Source: PALSA-894 sp963757565 (GTDB lineage: Bacteria; Pseudomonadota; Alphaproteobacteria; Rhizobiales; Xanthobacteraceae). Taken from it: a stretch of 64,000 nucleotides of DNA. The notes beneath the pieces were generated by a model. The model had not been told where the DNA came from and ran no database searches. It was given only the letters and a program-made list of their open reading frames with translations. A program made the position numbers and the translations under genes. Below are positions 8,030 to 15,718 of the stretch, piece after piece (the first letter of the stretch is position 1; each line of letters starts with the position of its first letter). The stretch spans positions 1,302,001-1,366,000 of the forward strand of contig CAVWSB010000011.1 in NCBI GenBank assembly GCA_963757565.1. Reading direction: 5' to 3'.

Positions 8030-8812
8030 ATGCAGGTCAACGCCAACGGTATCGGCATCAACTATCAGGTCGACGGCACGGCCGGGCCCTGGCTCGTGTT
8101 CTCCAACTCACTCGCGACCGATCTGTCGATGTGGGACGCGCAGGCGCGCGACTTCGCGAGTGCCTACCGGGTGCTGCGTTACGACCAACGCGGCCACGGC
8201 AAGACCGAAGCGCCGGCCGGCCGTTACACATTCGACATTCTGATCGCGGACGCGCTCGCGTTGATGGACGCGCTGCACATCGAGAGTGCGAACTTCTGCG
8301 GCCTTTCGATGGGTGGCGCGACTGCGCTCGGATCGGCGCAGCGTCATCCCGACCGGATCAAACGCGCGATCGTGTGCGACTTGGGCTGTGCCTCGACGCC
8401 ACAGAGCGCCCAGCAATGGGAAGAACGCATCGTGGCGGCACAGTCGGGAGGCATGGCGCCGCTGGTTGAGCCGACCGTCGCGCGCTGGTTTCCGCCGGAC
8501 GTGGTGGCGAAGAACCCGCCCTATCTCGACAAGGCGCGCGCGATGATCCGTGCAACACCGGTGAACGGCTTCGTCGGCTGCGCGGCTGCGCTCGCCGATC
8601 ACGATTTCCGCTCTGCGGTGGCCAACACAAAGCCGCCGGTGCTGTTCATCGCGGGCGAGAAGGATGCGGGCGGCGCGGTCGCGACCGCGATGAAGGGCCT
8701 GCATCAGGCGCTGGCCGGATCGCGCTACGTCGAGCTTGCCGGAGCCGGGCACATTTCCAATCTGGACGATCCCGCTGGTTTCACTCAGGCGGTCCGTGCG
8801 TTTCTGGCGTAA
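8030..8812 (+). CDS. Alpha/beta hydrolase, 3-oxoadipate enol-lactonase-like
   Basis: A 260-residue alpha/beta hydrolase of the PcaD-like group, which opens beta-ketoadipate enol-lactone in protocatechuate breakdown. Seen: MQVNANGIGINYQ at the start, a DQRGHGKTEAP loop, the nucleophile elbow GLSMGG (Ser93), a late Asp (AGEKDAGG) and the catalytic His (GAGHISN). GTG 8021 is an alternative start overlapping the gpt stop; ATG 8030 matches the family start better. A dioxygenase lies 0.6 kb upstream, but the rest of the beta-ketoadipate pathway is absent here, so the exact lactone is uncertain. Confidence 0.82.
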   Translation: MQVNANGIGINYQVDGTAGPWLVFSNSLATDLSMWDAQARDFASAYRVLRYDQRGHGKTEAPAGRYTFDILIADALALMDALHIESANFCGLSMGGATALGSAQRHPDRIKRAIVCDLGCASTPQSAQQWEERIVAAQSGGMAPLVEPTVARWFPPDVVAKNPPYLDKARAMIRATPVNGFVGCAAALADHDFRSAVANTKPPVLFIAGEKDAGGAVATAMKGLHQALAGSRYVELAGAGHISNLDDPAGFTQAVRAFLA

Positions 8813-8867
8813 TGACGGGCGCCACGCCATCCGCTATGATGTCGGCAAATCACATGGAGGAACAGAG

Positions 8868-9329
8868 ATGGACGCCGTGACCCCGAAGGACGACTCGCGG
8901 ATCGGAGTGGAAGGCCACTCACATGTCGTTCGGCCCTCCGAGATGGAATGGCAGAAGACGAGTTTTGCCGGCGCGGAGGCGAAGCCGCTCTATTTCGATC
9001 CCAAGACCGGGATCGCGACGTTGCTGATGAAGTTCGATCCCGGCGCCGAACTGCCCGACCACGAGCACGTGATGGTCGAACAGACCTATGTGATTTCGGG
9101 ACGGCTGGTCGACAAGGAAGGCGCGGCGGAGGGGCTGTCGGTCGGTCCGGGTGAATTCGTATGGCGCGAGCCAGGCAGCCGTCACGCCGCCTGGACGCCG
9201 GAAGGCGGCTTGATGATCGCCATGTTCCAGATCCCGAACAAGTTTTTCACCAAGGAAGGCAAGGTCGTCGACCAGCACGGACGCGTTTGGGACGACGTCT
9301 GGGGCCACATCGGCTTGCGCGGCGCCTGA
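8868..9329 (+). CDS. Cupin-domain protein (ChrR-like anti-ECF-sigma cupin)
   Basis: A 153-residue single-cupin protein. The first cupin motif, PDHEHVMVEQTYVISGRL, supplies metal-binding His/Glu residues and the second, GEFVWREPGSRHAAWT, a further His, so the metal site looks complete. The fold resembles the cupin half of ChrR-type proteins, but the N-terminal zinc-binding anti-sigma domain is missing. ATG 8868 has a GGAGGAA ribosome site. It ends just before a strong terminator, so it is last in its transcript. Enzymatic or sensory role unknown. Confidence 0.78.
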   Translation: MDAVTPKDDSRIGVEGHSHVVRPSEMEWQKTSFAGAEAKPLYFDPKTGIATLLMKFDPGAELPDHEHVMVEQTYVISGRLVDKEGAAEGLSVGPGEFVWREPGSRHAAWTPEGGLMIAMFQIPNKFFTKEGKVVDQHGRVWDDVWGHIGLRGA

Positions 9330-9355
9330 CCGCGGCGCGACGTCCGGGGAGGTTC

Positions 9356-9386
9356 AAGCGGGCGGCCTGGCCGCCCGCTTTTGTTT
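9356..9386 (+). terminator. Rho-independent terminator after the cupin gene
   Basis: A GC-rich inverted repeat (AAGCGGGCGG with CCGCCCGCTT, loop CCTGG) is followed by TTTTGTTTT. It separates the cupin gene from tRNA-Leu. Confidence 0.88.
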
Positions 9387-9419
9387 TGCGCCTGCCGCTG
9401 ATGCTAGAACCATCCGCGC

Positions 9420-9505
9420 GCGGGCGTGGCGGAATGGTAGACGCAAGGGACTTAAAATCCCTCGGGGTTACTCCCGTGCCGGTTCGAGTCCGGCCGCCCG
9501 CACCA
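9420..9505 (+). tRNA. tRNA-Leu (anticodon TAA)
   Basis: The 86-nt cloverleaf is complete. The acceptor stem GCGGGCG (9420-9426) pairs with CGCCCGC (9495-9501), with discriminator A and an encoded CCA at 9503-9505. The anticodon stem AGGGA/TCCCT encloses the loop CTTAAAA with anticodon TAA at 9453-9455. The T arm GGTTCGAGTCC is canonical, and a variable arm of class II size is present, as expected for leucine tRNA. Confidence 0.97.
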
Positions 9506-9583
9506 GCGCTTCGACTTCCCAATGTGTCGGAGCTCCCATTGCCGCTCGCCTTCACTCGAGCCAACGGGAAGGGGGTGGATAGC

Positions 9584-10249
9584 TCACCAAGGATCGTCGG
9601 ATGATTTGTAGTCGCTGATAAGAAGCTCCTTGAGCGTACGAGCGGATGCCACGACGTAATTCATCTCTTTATTGTCGATCGATTTGATAAAGAGCAGGGT
9701 GATGGACCGCAATAGCTCGTTCCGCTCGGCCTTCGTGATGAGGAGATGGTCGAGTTCGTTGTTGGCGTTGGGACGTTCATCTATCAGGACCGCGAAGACC
9801 AACGGGGTCGCATTAAACAATGTCCTGTCGACGTATTCCAACTGCGCATTGAGCTTCGGCATTTCAGCGGCAAACTGCTGATGGTTAATGCCGTCGACTG
9901 GCCCTGCGACAAATTTAGAGCAGAGCTCCCCAAGGCGGCCCCAGATATCCGCCTTCTGGACGAAGATGTCCGCCATATTCTCCGGGATGTCCTTGTAAAC
10001 ATCCCGTAACGTGAATTTTGAAAGGGTCGTTGCTGTTGCGATCAGTTCAAGCCGCATACGCTCACTATTGCGAATGCACTCGACCGTTTTGTCGACGCCA
10101 GGTGCCGGTTCAGCTTGCGCCTGCTCGCGCATAAGCTCGATGGCGCCGATCCGCTGAATGTACGTTGACGCGAAAGCATGAGCATCATCGGCTAATGCCG
10201 CGTCGGTCAGAAAGGCGGTAAGCGCAACCCACAACAAGAGCCTGCGCAT
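9584..10249 (-). CDS. Secreted protein of unknown function
   Basis: A 221-residue protein with a clear Sec signal peptide (MRRLLLWVALTAFLTDAALA, cleavage after ALA). The mature part is mainly alpha-helical and charged, with two cysteines near residues 60 and 120 that could form a disulphide. I do not recognise a family. The start at 10249 is chosen for the signal peptide and the GGGAGCGA ribosome site just before it; in-frame ATGs further upstream only add a non-signal extension. Codon use is less GC-rich than in neighbouring genes. Confidence 0.7.
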   Translation of the reverse strand: MRRLLLWVALTAFLTDAALADDAHAFASTYIQRIGAIELMREQAQAEPAPGVDKTVECIRNSERMRLELIATATTLSKFTLRDVYKDIPENMADIFVQKADIWGRLGELCSKFVAGPVDGINHQQFAAEMPKLNAQLEYVDRTLFNATPLVFAVLIDERPNANNELDHLLITKAERNELLRSITLLFIKSIDNKEMNYVVASARTLKELLISDYKSSDDPW

Positions 10250-10359
10250 ATTCGCTCCCATCGCTGCTCGACAGCCGCCAGTAATCAGGGCCATGGTCGA
10301 GCCTGGAACTAAACACCATCTTAGTCGTTTGATTTAACCGACCAAACCAAGGACTGTTT

Positions 10360-10551
10360 ATGGACACCGAAGCGCGGGAACGCGCAGAGGCGCGCTTTGC
10401 CAAGAAGACGAGCCGAGCAGCTGAAGCCAGCGTCGCAATGAAAGACCACCAGGCCAAGGAAGCGCATATAGATGCCAATATGTTGCGCCTAAGGGAGTTA
10501 CGTATTGCCCGCGAGGCGCAGTTGGTCACGCCGCCTCCGCGCAAGAAGTAA
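10360..10551 (+). CDS. Small highly charged helical protein
   Basis: A 63-residue protein rich in Ala, Glu, Arg and Lys, with a predicted single long helix and a basic PPPRKK tail. An AAGGA ribosome site precedes ATG 10360. Small charged proteins of this kind, opening with MD and an ARERAEARF-like run, are common in rhizobial genomes as I recall, but none has a function I can name. Cytoplasmic by absence of a signal or membrane segment. Confidence 0.65.
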   Translation: MDTEARERAEARFAKKTSRAAEASVAMKDHQAKEAHIDANMLRLRELRIAREAQLVTPPPRKK

Positions 10552-10698
10552 GACGAAGCCGAGTTCCCGGCGGTTAAACGCCCCATCCTTTTGCCCCATT
10601 GTCTCGTTACAAAGTGCCACCTCCAAACATCGCGACCAACAATCACGACAGGCGATTCGCCGTGTGTGCGTTTGTCCGATGAACTCGATGGACAGATG

Positions 10699-10932
10699 AT
10701 GGTCATGATCTTTTCGCGGCGGTTCGGTGCTTGCATCCTTTGCGCGGGCTTTTTTCTATCCTTTGCGCCCACTGCGCGCGCCGCCGACGAGCGGTGTGGT
10801 CAGCTTGTGGCACTCAACAAGCAGTACCGCGGTGTCGCGCTGACGGACGAGCAGAAGAACCTCAAGGTGCAGCTCGTTGCCTGGTACAGAGAAAATTGCG
10901 GCGGGCGGGGGCATCGCATCGCGAACCGCTGA
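10699..10932 (+). CDS. Small secreted protein of unknown function
   Basis: A 77-residue protein with an N-terminal Sec signal (FSRRFGACILCAGFFLSF, cleavage near ARA-ADE). The mature peptide of about 50 residues carries two cysteines (DERCGQL and RENCGG) likely to form a disulphide, and a conserved-looking LTDEQKNLKVQLVAWYREN helix. ATGs at 10696, 10699 and 10705 are all possible. I do not recognise the family. It lies in the run of small genes after tRNA-Leu. Confidence 0.6.
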   Translation: MVMIFSRRFGACILCAGFFLSFAPTARAADERCGQLVALNKQYRGVALTDEQKNLKVQLVAWYRENCGGRGHRIANR

Positions 10933-11060
10933 CGATCGTTCTGGCTCCTGCGACCTCCAGTAGGTCAGTGGGCCTGGGCGAGACAGCCGCCCCACAGGAA
11001 CCATAAGACACCCCATCGATTGCCTCCTGTGACGAAGGCAAGCGAGAAGGATTCAGTCCT

Positions 11061-11378
11061 ATGAGGTTCATTAAGACAATCGCAACGACGGCCGCATTCG
11101 TCCTCACGCTGTCAGGCGCCGCATTCGCGCAAGACGTCGGCGGTGGCGGGGCCGCGCGCGAAGGCGGCGCTGTCGAGTCGTCGCGCGGTGCTGTCAACAC
11201 AGCCCCAAGTGCCGTTCGATCCGCTCCCAGTGCTGTCGAATCCGCTCCCAGTGCCGTCGACTCCGCGCCGAGCGCGGTCGAGTCGTCTAGCCCACGCAGC
11301 TCGTCCAGTTCGCGCCAGACCACGCCGAGCGGACGGACCATCGGTGCGGACTCGGACCGCCCGTGGGTTGTGCGCTAG
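11061..11378 (+). CDS. Secreted low-complexity protein with APSAV heptad repeats
   Basis: A 105-residue protein with a signal peptide (residues 1-23, cleavage after AFA-QD), then a Gly/Ala segment, four consecutive heptads of the type APSAV-x-S (residues 46-73) and a Ser-rich tail ending DSDRPWVVR. Such a mature chain should be disordered or extended. No family recognised; it could be a cell-wall-associated or envelope protein. An AGAAGGA ribosome-like site precedes ATG 11061. Confidence 0.6.
   Translation: MRFIKTIATTAAFVLTLSGAAFAQDVGGGGAAREGGAVESSRGAVNTAPSAVRSAPSAVESAPSAVDSAPSAVESSSPRSSSSSRQTTPSGRTIGADSDRPWVVR
11196..11279 (+). repeat. Four 21-bp in-frame tandem repeats
   Basis: Four units of 21 bp encode N/R/E/D-linked (S/T)APSAV heptads. 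The units differ mostly at third codon positions (for example CCCAGTGCC versus CCGAGCGCG), so the repeat is under protein-level selection or is old rather than a recent slippage. Confidence 0.75.
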
Positions 11379-11502
11379 CAGAGGTCTGCCTGACGCTTGG
11401 TCGATCGAGAACTCGGTTCGAGAATTCGCCCCGCACTGAAGCAAGCGCATGCGTGCCACGCGCGATCTTGTCCGCGCCAATCGTCATCACCATCTGCGCG
11501 TC

Positions 11503-11931
11503 ATGACAAACTTTCGCACCGCAGGCGTGTCTTTTGACATGCGAAATTCTTTCACGCGCGATCAGCGCATCGCCCGACTCGATGCGTTTGCGACGTTGCT
11601 CGACACCGCGTTTGTCGTGCCGGGCACGCAAATCCGCTTCGGCATCGACGCGCTGATCCGGTTGATCCCTGGCATCGGCGATCTGGTCACGACCGGCATG
11701 TGCCTCTACGTGGTCAACGAAGCCCGCGCGCTTGGTGCGCCGCCTTTACTGATCGCGCGCATGATCGCCAACGTGGCGTTCGACGGGATCGTCGGTGCGA
11801 TCCCGATTCTCGGCGATGCGGTCGACGTTGCGTTCCGCGCCAATCGCCGCAACATGGCGCTGCTGCTCGCCTATCTCGACGAGGTCGAGGGTCCGCGGGC
11901 CGCGTATGCGCCACGGAGTGCCGCCCGATGA
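11503..11931 (+). CDS. DUF4112 family membrane protein
   Basis: A 142-residue protein matching the DUF4112 pattern as I recall it: RLDAFATLLDTAF, then IRFGIDALIRLIPGIGDLV, a membrane helix, RMIANVAFDGIVGAIPILG and DVAFRANRRNMALL. It has two or three membrane segments and an amphipathic N-terminus. The function of the family is unknown. ATG 11503 is taken as the start; ATG 11539 is equally possible. The ATGA overlap with the next gene indicates translational coupling. Confidence 0.8.
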   Translation: MTNFRTAGVSFDMRNSFTRDQRIARLDAFATLLDTAFVVPGTQIRFGIDALIRLIPGIGDLVTTGMCLYVVNEARALGAPPLLIARMIANVAFDGIVGAIPILGDAVDVAFRANRRNMALLLAYLDEVEGPRAAYAPRSAAR

Positions 11932-12239
11932 ATGCCCCGCTGACGGTTTCGGTGCCGCATCGCCTCGGCAAGCACGAGGCCGTCCGGCGGCTGAAGTCGG
12001 GACTGGCCCGTATGGCGTCCAATCTCGGCACCCTGATTACGATCGAGAAGGAAACCTGGAGCGGCGACACGCTGACATTCCAGATGCGCGGGCTCGGTCA
12101 ATCCGCGTCGGGCACCATCGAGGTGTTCGAGGATACTTTGCGCATCGATGTCATGCTGCCGTGGCTACTCGCGACGCTCGCACAGCGGCTCGCGCCCGCG
12201 CTGCGCAAGGAAGCGACGCTGCTGCTGGAGAAGCGCTAG
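11928..12239 (+). CDS. Polyhydroxyalkanoic acid system (PHA_gran_rgn) family protein
   Basis: A 103-residue protein resembling the small PHA granule-region family: SVPHRLGKHEAVRRLKSGL at the start, a central WSGDTLTFQMRGLGQSASG beta stretch, and a late helix with LPWLLATLAQRLAPALRKEATLLL. The ATG at 11928 overlaps the DUF4112 stop (ATGA). Family members are found with PHA synthesis genes, but none of those is here. The role is only suggested by similarity. Confidence 0.75.
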   Translation: MNAPLTVSVPHRLGKHEAVRRLKSGLARMASNLGTLITIEKETWSGDTLTFQMRGLGQSASGTIEVFEDTLRIDVMLPWLLATLAQRLAPALRKEATLLLEKR

Positions 12240-13028
12240 CTATTTCGTCTCGCTGAATTTCCCGACGAAGATCGTGCGCCAGCGCTTGCCGGTGACGTAA
12301 AACAGGCCGGTCGCCTTGTCGTAGGCGATGCCATTGAGCACGTTCTGCTCGCTCGACGTGACCTGCTTCTTGTCGGCGTCGGTGAACGAGCGCCAGAGCG
12401 AACCCATGTCGGCTTTGGCCTCGATACAGCCGCTCGCCGGATCGATGCGCACGATGTTCAGGGTCAGGAACAGGTTTCCGTAAAGCTTGCCGTCCACCAG
12501 TTCGAGCTCGTTGAGGCCGTGGGTCTCGCCCGGCTGGTCGGACTTGACCTTCACCTCGCGCGTGATGGCGAAGGTTTTGGGATCGGCGAAATAGAATGAC
12601 GGGCCGCCATCGCTGAAGATAAGGCTTGCGCCGTCGTTGGTCAGGCCCCAGCCTTCGCGCGGATTGCGCAGCTTGCGCTTGAGCTGGCCGGCGAGGTCGT
12701 AAACGAAAACGTCGTGCTCCTGCCAAGTGAGCTGGAACAGCTCGTCGTTCAGGATGGTCAGGCCTTCGCCGAAATACCGCGTGGCGTCGTCGCGCAACTT
12801 GGTGACAGTGCCGTCAGGCGCAATCGTATCGAGCCCAGAGTGATCGCCGACCGCGCCTGTGCTCTCGAACAGCCTGCCGTCACGCCATTCGAGCCCTTGC
12901 GTGAAGCCCACCTCGCTGCGGACGATCTTGCCGGTTACCTCGAAACGAAGGTTGGCCGGGCGCGCGCACTCCGCGGCGTGCGCCGCACAGGTGAGTGCGA
13001 GGAAGAGAACAAGCGAAATGCGAAACAT
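12240..13028 (-). CDS. Glutaminyl-peptide cyclotransferase (plant/bacterial type)
   Basis: A 262-residue secreted protein (signal MFRISLVLFLALTCAAHA) with the five-bladed beta-propeller pattern of the papaya-type glutaminyl cyclases, which turn N-terminal Gln into pyroglutamate. Seen: VGFTQGLEWRDGRLFESTG near the N-terminus, FGEGLTILNDELFQLTW, GWGLTNDG, LNELELVDGKLYGN and VLNGIAYD, the typical blade motifs. It should act in the periplasm. It converges on the upstream PHA-type gene with no spacer and lies 8 bases after the TPP enzyme gene on the same strand. Confidence 0.88.
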   Translation of the reverse strand: MFRISLVLFLALTCAAHAAECARPANLRFEVTGKIVRSEVGFTQGLEWRDGRLFESTGAVGDHSGLDTIAPDGTVTKLRDDATRYFGEGLTILNDELFQLTWQEHDVFVYDLAGQLKRKLRNPREGWGLTNDGASLIFSDGGPSFYFADPKTFAITREVKVKSDQPGETHGLNELELVDGKLYGNLFLTLNIVRIDPASGCIEAKADMGSLWRSFTDADKKQVTSSEQNVLNGIAYDKATGLFYVTGKRWRTIFVGKFSETK

Positions 13029-13036
13029 GTTGCGTT

Positions 13037-14782
13037 CTACACCGGCCGGTCGCCCTTGTTCACCACCAAAGTGCGATTGTCGACGCCGGGCAGCATCTTC
13101 GCCGGATCGCGCGTCACCACGATGTCGAGCACGGTGGGCGAGGACGTATTTTCCAAGCCCTCGCGCAGTGCACCCGCAAGCTTCTCCGGATCGTCGACGC
13201 GGATGCCCTTGCATCCCATCGCGCGCGTGATCGCTGCGTAATCCATCTCGACAAGATCGGAACTCTGGTAGTTTCCCTTGCCGAACATGGAGTGCTGCAA
13301 CGCCTTCACGTAGCCCGAGGCCGCGTTGTTGAACACGCACAGCACGAAGGGCGTTCCGGCGCGACGCGCGGTTTCCAGTTCGCCGATGGTCATGTTGAAT
13401 CCGCCATCGCCGGTCAGGCCGACGACACGGCGGCCCGGCGCCGCGAGCTGCGCGCCCATCGAGCCGGGGAGGCCGTAGCCGATCGAGGCGAAGCCGCGGT
13501 CGGCGATGAAGTGACGGCCTGCCTTCTTGGTGTCGAAGCACAGCCCGCCCCAGTGGCCGGCGAAGCCGCCGTCCGCCACCAGGATCGCGTCATCCGGCAT
13601 GATGGCATTGAGTTCGCCCATCAGGCGGCCGACATTGATCGGCGTGTCCTTCGATTTCAGCCGATCGGACGCGCCCTCGGCCCACTTCGCCATCATGGCG
13701 GGCACCTCGGCGCAATACGGCATGCGCTTCGTCTTTGCCTTGCCGCCGTCGGAGAGCGCGGCCGCCAGATCCTGCAGCGCAAGCCGCGCGTCCGCGACAA
13801 GCGCAACGTCCGTGCGCGTGGTGCGGCCGATTTCCTCGGCCAGGATGTCGATGTGGATCAGCGGCTTGCCGGCCGGGATCAACTGGAACCGGCGCGTCGG
13901 GATTTCCCCGAGCTTGCAGCCGACCACGATCAGCGCGTCGGATGTCGCGACCAGATCGTTCGCGATGCGGGAATAACGGCCGAATAAACCCGCCGAGAGC
14001 GGATGCGTGCAGGCGATCGCGCCCTTGCCGGACATCGTGTGCGCGACCGGAATTCCGAAGCCCTCGGCGAGCGCAAGCAGCGCGTCGTAGCCTTCCGAGA
14101 TGTGAATGCCGCCGCCGACAAGCAGCAGCGGCCGCTCGGCCTTGGCGATCAGCGCCGCGGCGCGCTCAAGCTCCTGCGGATCGGGCCGGGTGCGGCGCGC
14201 CTGTGCCTTCAGTGTCGCGTCATCGACCCAGAAGTCCGCCGCATCGAAATCATGTTCGCCGTGGCAGACATCCTCGGGCACGTCGAGTACGACCGGTCCC
14301 GGGCGTCCGCTCGTCGCAACCGCGAAGGCGCGGCGCACCAGCTCGGGGATGCGTTTGGTCCCCTCGACGCGGATCAATTCCTTCACGGCGGGTTTGAGGA
14401 TTTCGACCTGCCGCGCTTCCTGCGTCATGTTCTTCCAGGCGTGCTCGCGATTGGCGTCACCCGTGATGGCGATTATCGGCATGCCGGCATTGAGCGACTC
14501 GATTAGTCCGGTGACGAGGTTGGTCGCGCCCGGCCCGAGCGTCGCGTCGCACACGCCGGGGCGGTTGGTCACCCGCGCGTAGGCATCGGAGGCGAAGGCG
14601 CCGCAGCGTTCGTCGTTGATGAGAAAGTGACGCAGGCCGAGCGCGCGCATTGCTTCGTAGAAGGGGAGCAACTGGAAGCCGCCCATCCCGAACATCGGGC
14701 CGACGCCCGAGAGTTTGAGCATTTCGGCGAGCGCCTGACCGCCGTTGAGCTTGCGGGCAGAGTTGGAAGCGGGTGCGTTCAT
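13037..14782 (-). CDS. Thiamine-diphosphate enzyme, acetolactate-synthase-like
   Basis: A 581-residue TPP enzyme with the three-domain plan: N-terminal pyrimidine-binding domain with the activating Glu58 (NDERCGAFASDAYAR), a central domain at about 195-340 and a C-terminal pyrophosphate domain with GDGGFNMTIGELETARR. The overall organisation resembles IlvB/oxalyl-CoA decarboxylase/benzoylformate decarboxylase relatives, and the 2-oxo acid substrate is not predictable. Its ATG (14782-14780) overlaps the stop of the upstream duplicated protein gene, so the two are made in step. Divergent E1 genes lie beyond. A biosynthetic IlvB role is unlikely because no ilvH/ilvC is adjacent. Confidence 0.87.
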   Translation of the reverse strand: MNAPASNSARKLNGGQALAEMLKLSGVGPMFGMGGFQLLPFYEAMRALGLRHFLINDERCGAFASDAYARVTNRPGVCDATLGPGATNLVTGLIESLNAGMPIIAITGDANREHAWKNMTQEARQVEILKPAVKELIRVEGTKRIPELVRRAFAVATSGRPGPVVLDVPEDVCHGEHDFDAADFWVDDATLKAQARRTRPDPQELERAAALIAKAERPLLLVGGGIHISEGYDALLALAEGFGIPVAHTMSGKGAIACTHPLSAGLFGRYSRIANDLVATSDALIVVGCKLGEIPTRRFQLIPAGKPLIHIDILAEEIGRTTRTDVALVADARLALQDLAAALSDGGKAKTKRMPYCAEVPAMMAKWAEGASDRLKSKDTPINVGRLMGELNAIMPDDAILVADGGFAGHWGGLCFDTKKAGRHFIADRGFASIGYGLPGSMGAQLAAPGRRVVGLTGDGGFNMTIGELETARRAGTPFVLCVFNNAASGYVKALQHSMFGKGNYQSSDLVEMDYAAITRAMGCKGIRVDDPEKLAGALREGLENTSSPTVLDIVVTRDPAKMLPGVDNRTLVVNKGDRPV

Positions 14783-15594
14783 TTGCTGTCCTTCATGCGC
14801 GCGGCGACGAGCCGCGCCACCAGTTCTCGAGCCGAGATTCCGATTTCTCCGCCGCACGCCTTGGCGCGCGCGTTGATGGCGGTGATGAATCCGTCCTGAT
14901 AGGTCGATTGCCCGTCGCCGATGCGCGCGCTCCAGGCGCTGACGCACGCGCCCGCAATGCGGCGCGCATCGAGCGCGGGCAGGCGCGAGATCCCGGCATC
15001 ACCCGCGCCAAAATCCGCATCGTTGTAGATCGCGGCGAACACCGGATACTTCACCGCCGTCTCAGGGCGTCCGCCGAGCAGTCCGCCATGCGAGCCTGTC
15101 AGCATGATGTGACCCGCATCCTCCGGTGTGACCAATGCGTTGGAATCCAGGCTGAACACACGAACGCCGCCCGTCTCGCTGATTGCGTGCCGCGTTTCAT
15201 GCATGGGGGCGGGAGCGGAGGAGGGCGGCAGGTTCGCGACGTCCAGCCGGTCGAGCGCCTCGGCGGCCTTCATGTCCGGCGTAACGCCTGCCTTTGCGGC
15301 ATGCGAATTGACATACGACACCAGGCCGCGCGCGAAGCAATCCTGGCCGTCGCCGATGCGCGCCGAGCGATGACCGATTGCCGCAGCCGCGACGCCGAGT
15401 GCGTCGAGATAGTCGAGCCCGCCAATCCCAGCGCGCTGGCGGCCAACGCCCGCATCGCACAACAACACGCCCGACACACCGGCTTTCGCCGCGCAATAAG
15501 CCGCGTAGACACCGCCGTGCGAGGCCGCGAGCGCGGCGCGCCCGCGCGATTGCGGCGGCAACACAGTGACGCTGTCGAGGACGAGTGGGGACAT
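14779..15594 (-). CDS. Uncharacterised internally duplicated protein coupled to the TPP enzyme
   Basis: A 271-residue protein built from two homologous halves. SHGG recurs at residues 25-28 and 168-171, a D-x-G/A...AGI stretch at 47-57 and 192-202, and SARIGDGQ at 77-84 and 222-229, each followed by an aromatic residue, a Gly and an Asn-containing helix. The constant spacing of about 145 residues shows a tandem duplication. I recall similar single-unit proteins annotated only as hypothetical and cannot name an activity. No signal or membrane helix is seen. The stop overlaps the TPP enzyme start (ATGA), implying a common process. ATG 15594 is chosen because homologous sequence begins there. 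Confidence 0.75.
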   Translation of the reverse strand: MSPLVLDSVTVLPPQSRGRAALAASHGGVYAAYCAAKAGVSGVLLCDAGVGRQRAGIGGLDYLDALGVAAAAIGHRSARIGDGQDCFARGLVSYVNSHAAKAGVTPDMKAAEALDRLDVANLPPSSAPAPMHETRHAISETGGVRVFSLDSNALVTPEDAGHIMLTGSHGGLLGGRPETAVKYPVFAAIYNDADFGAGDAGISRLPALDARRIAGACVSAWSARIGDGQSTYQDGFITAINARAKACGGEIGISARELVARLVAARMKDSK

Positions 15595-15718
15595 TCGGTC
15601 AAGCGCGCTACCCGCATAGGTCGCTTGCAGCGCCGGGGCGTTTTGCCTAGTGGACGTTTCCGGCGTGTTCAAACATGCTGGTGCTTCCCGCGCAAGTCGC
15701 GCACTCCCGGGCATAGAC

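Noticed and set aside
9420..12300. Integrated phage or island with an attachment site at tRNA-Leu
   Set aside because: No integrase, no phage gene and no second copy of the tRNA 3' end was found.
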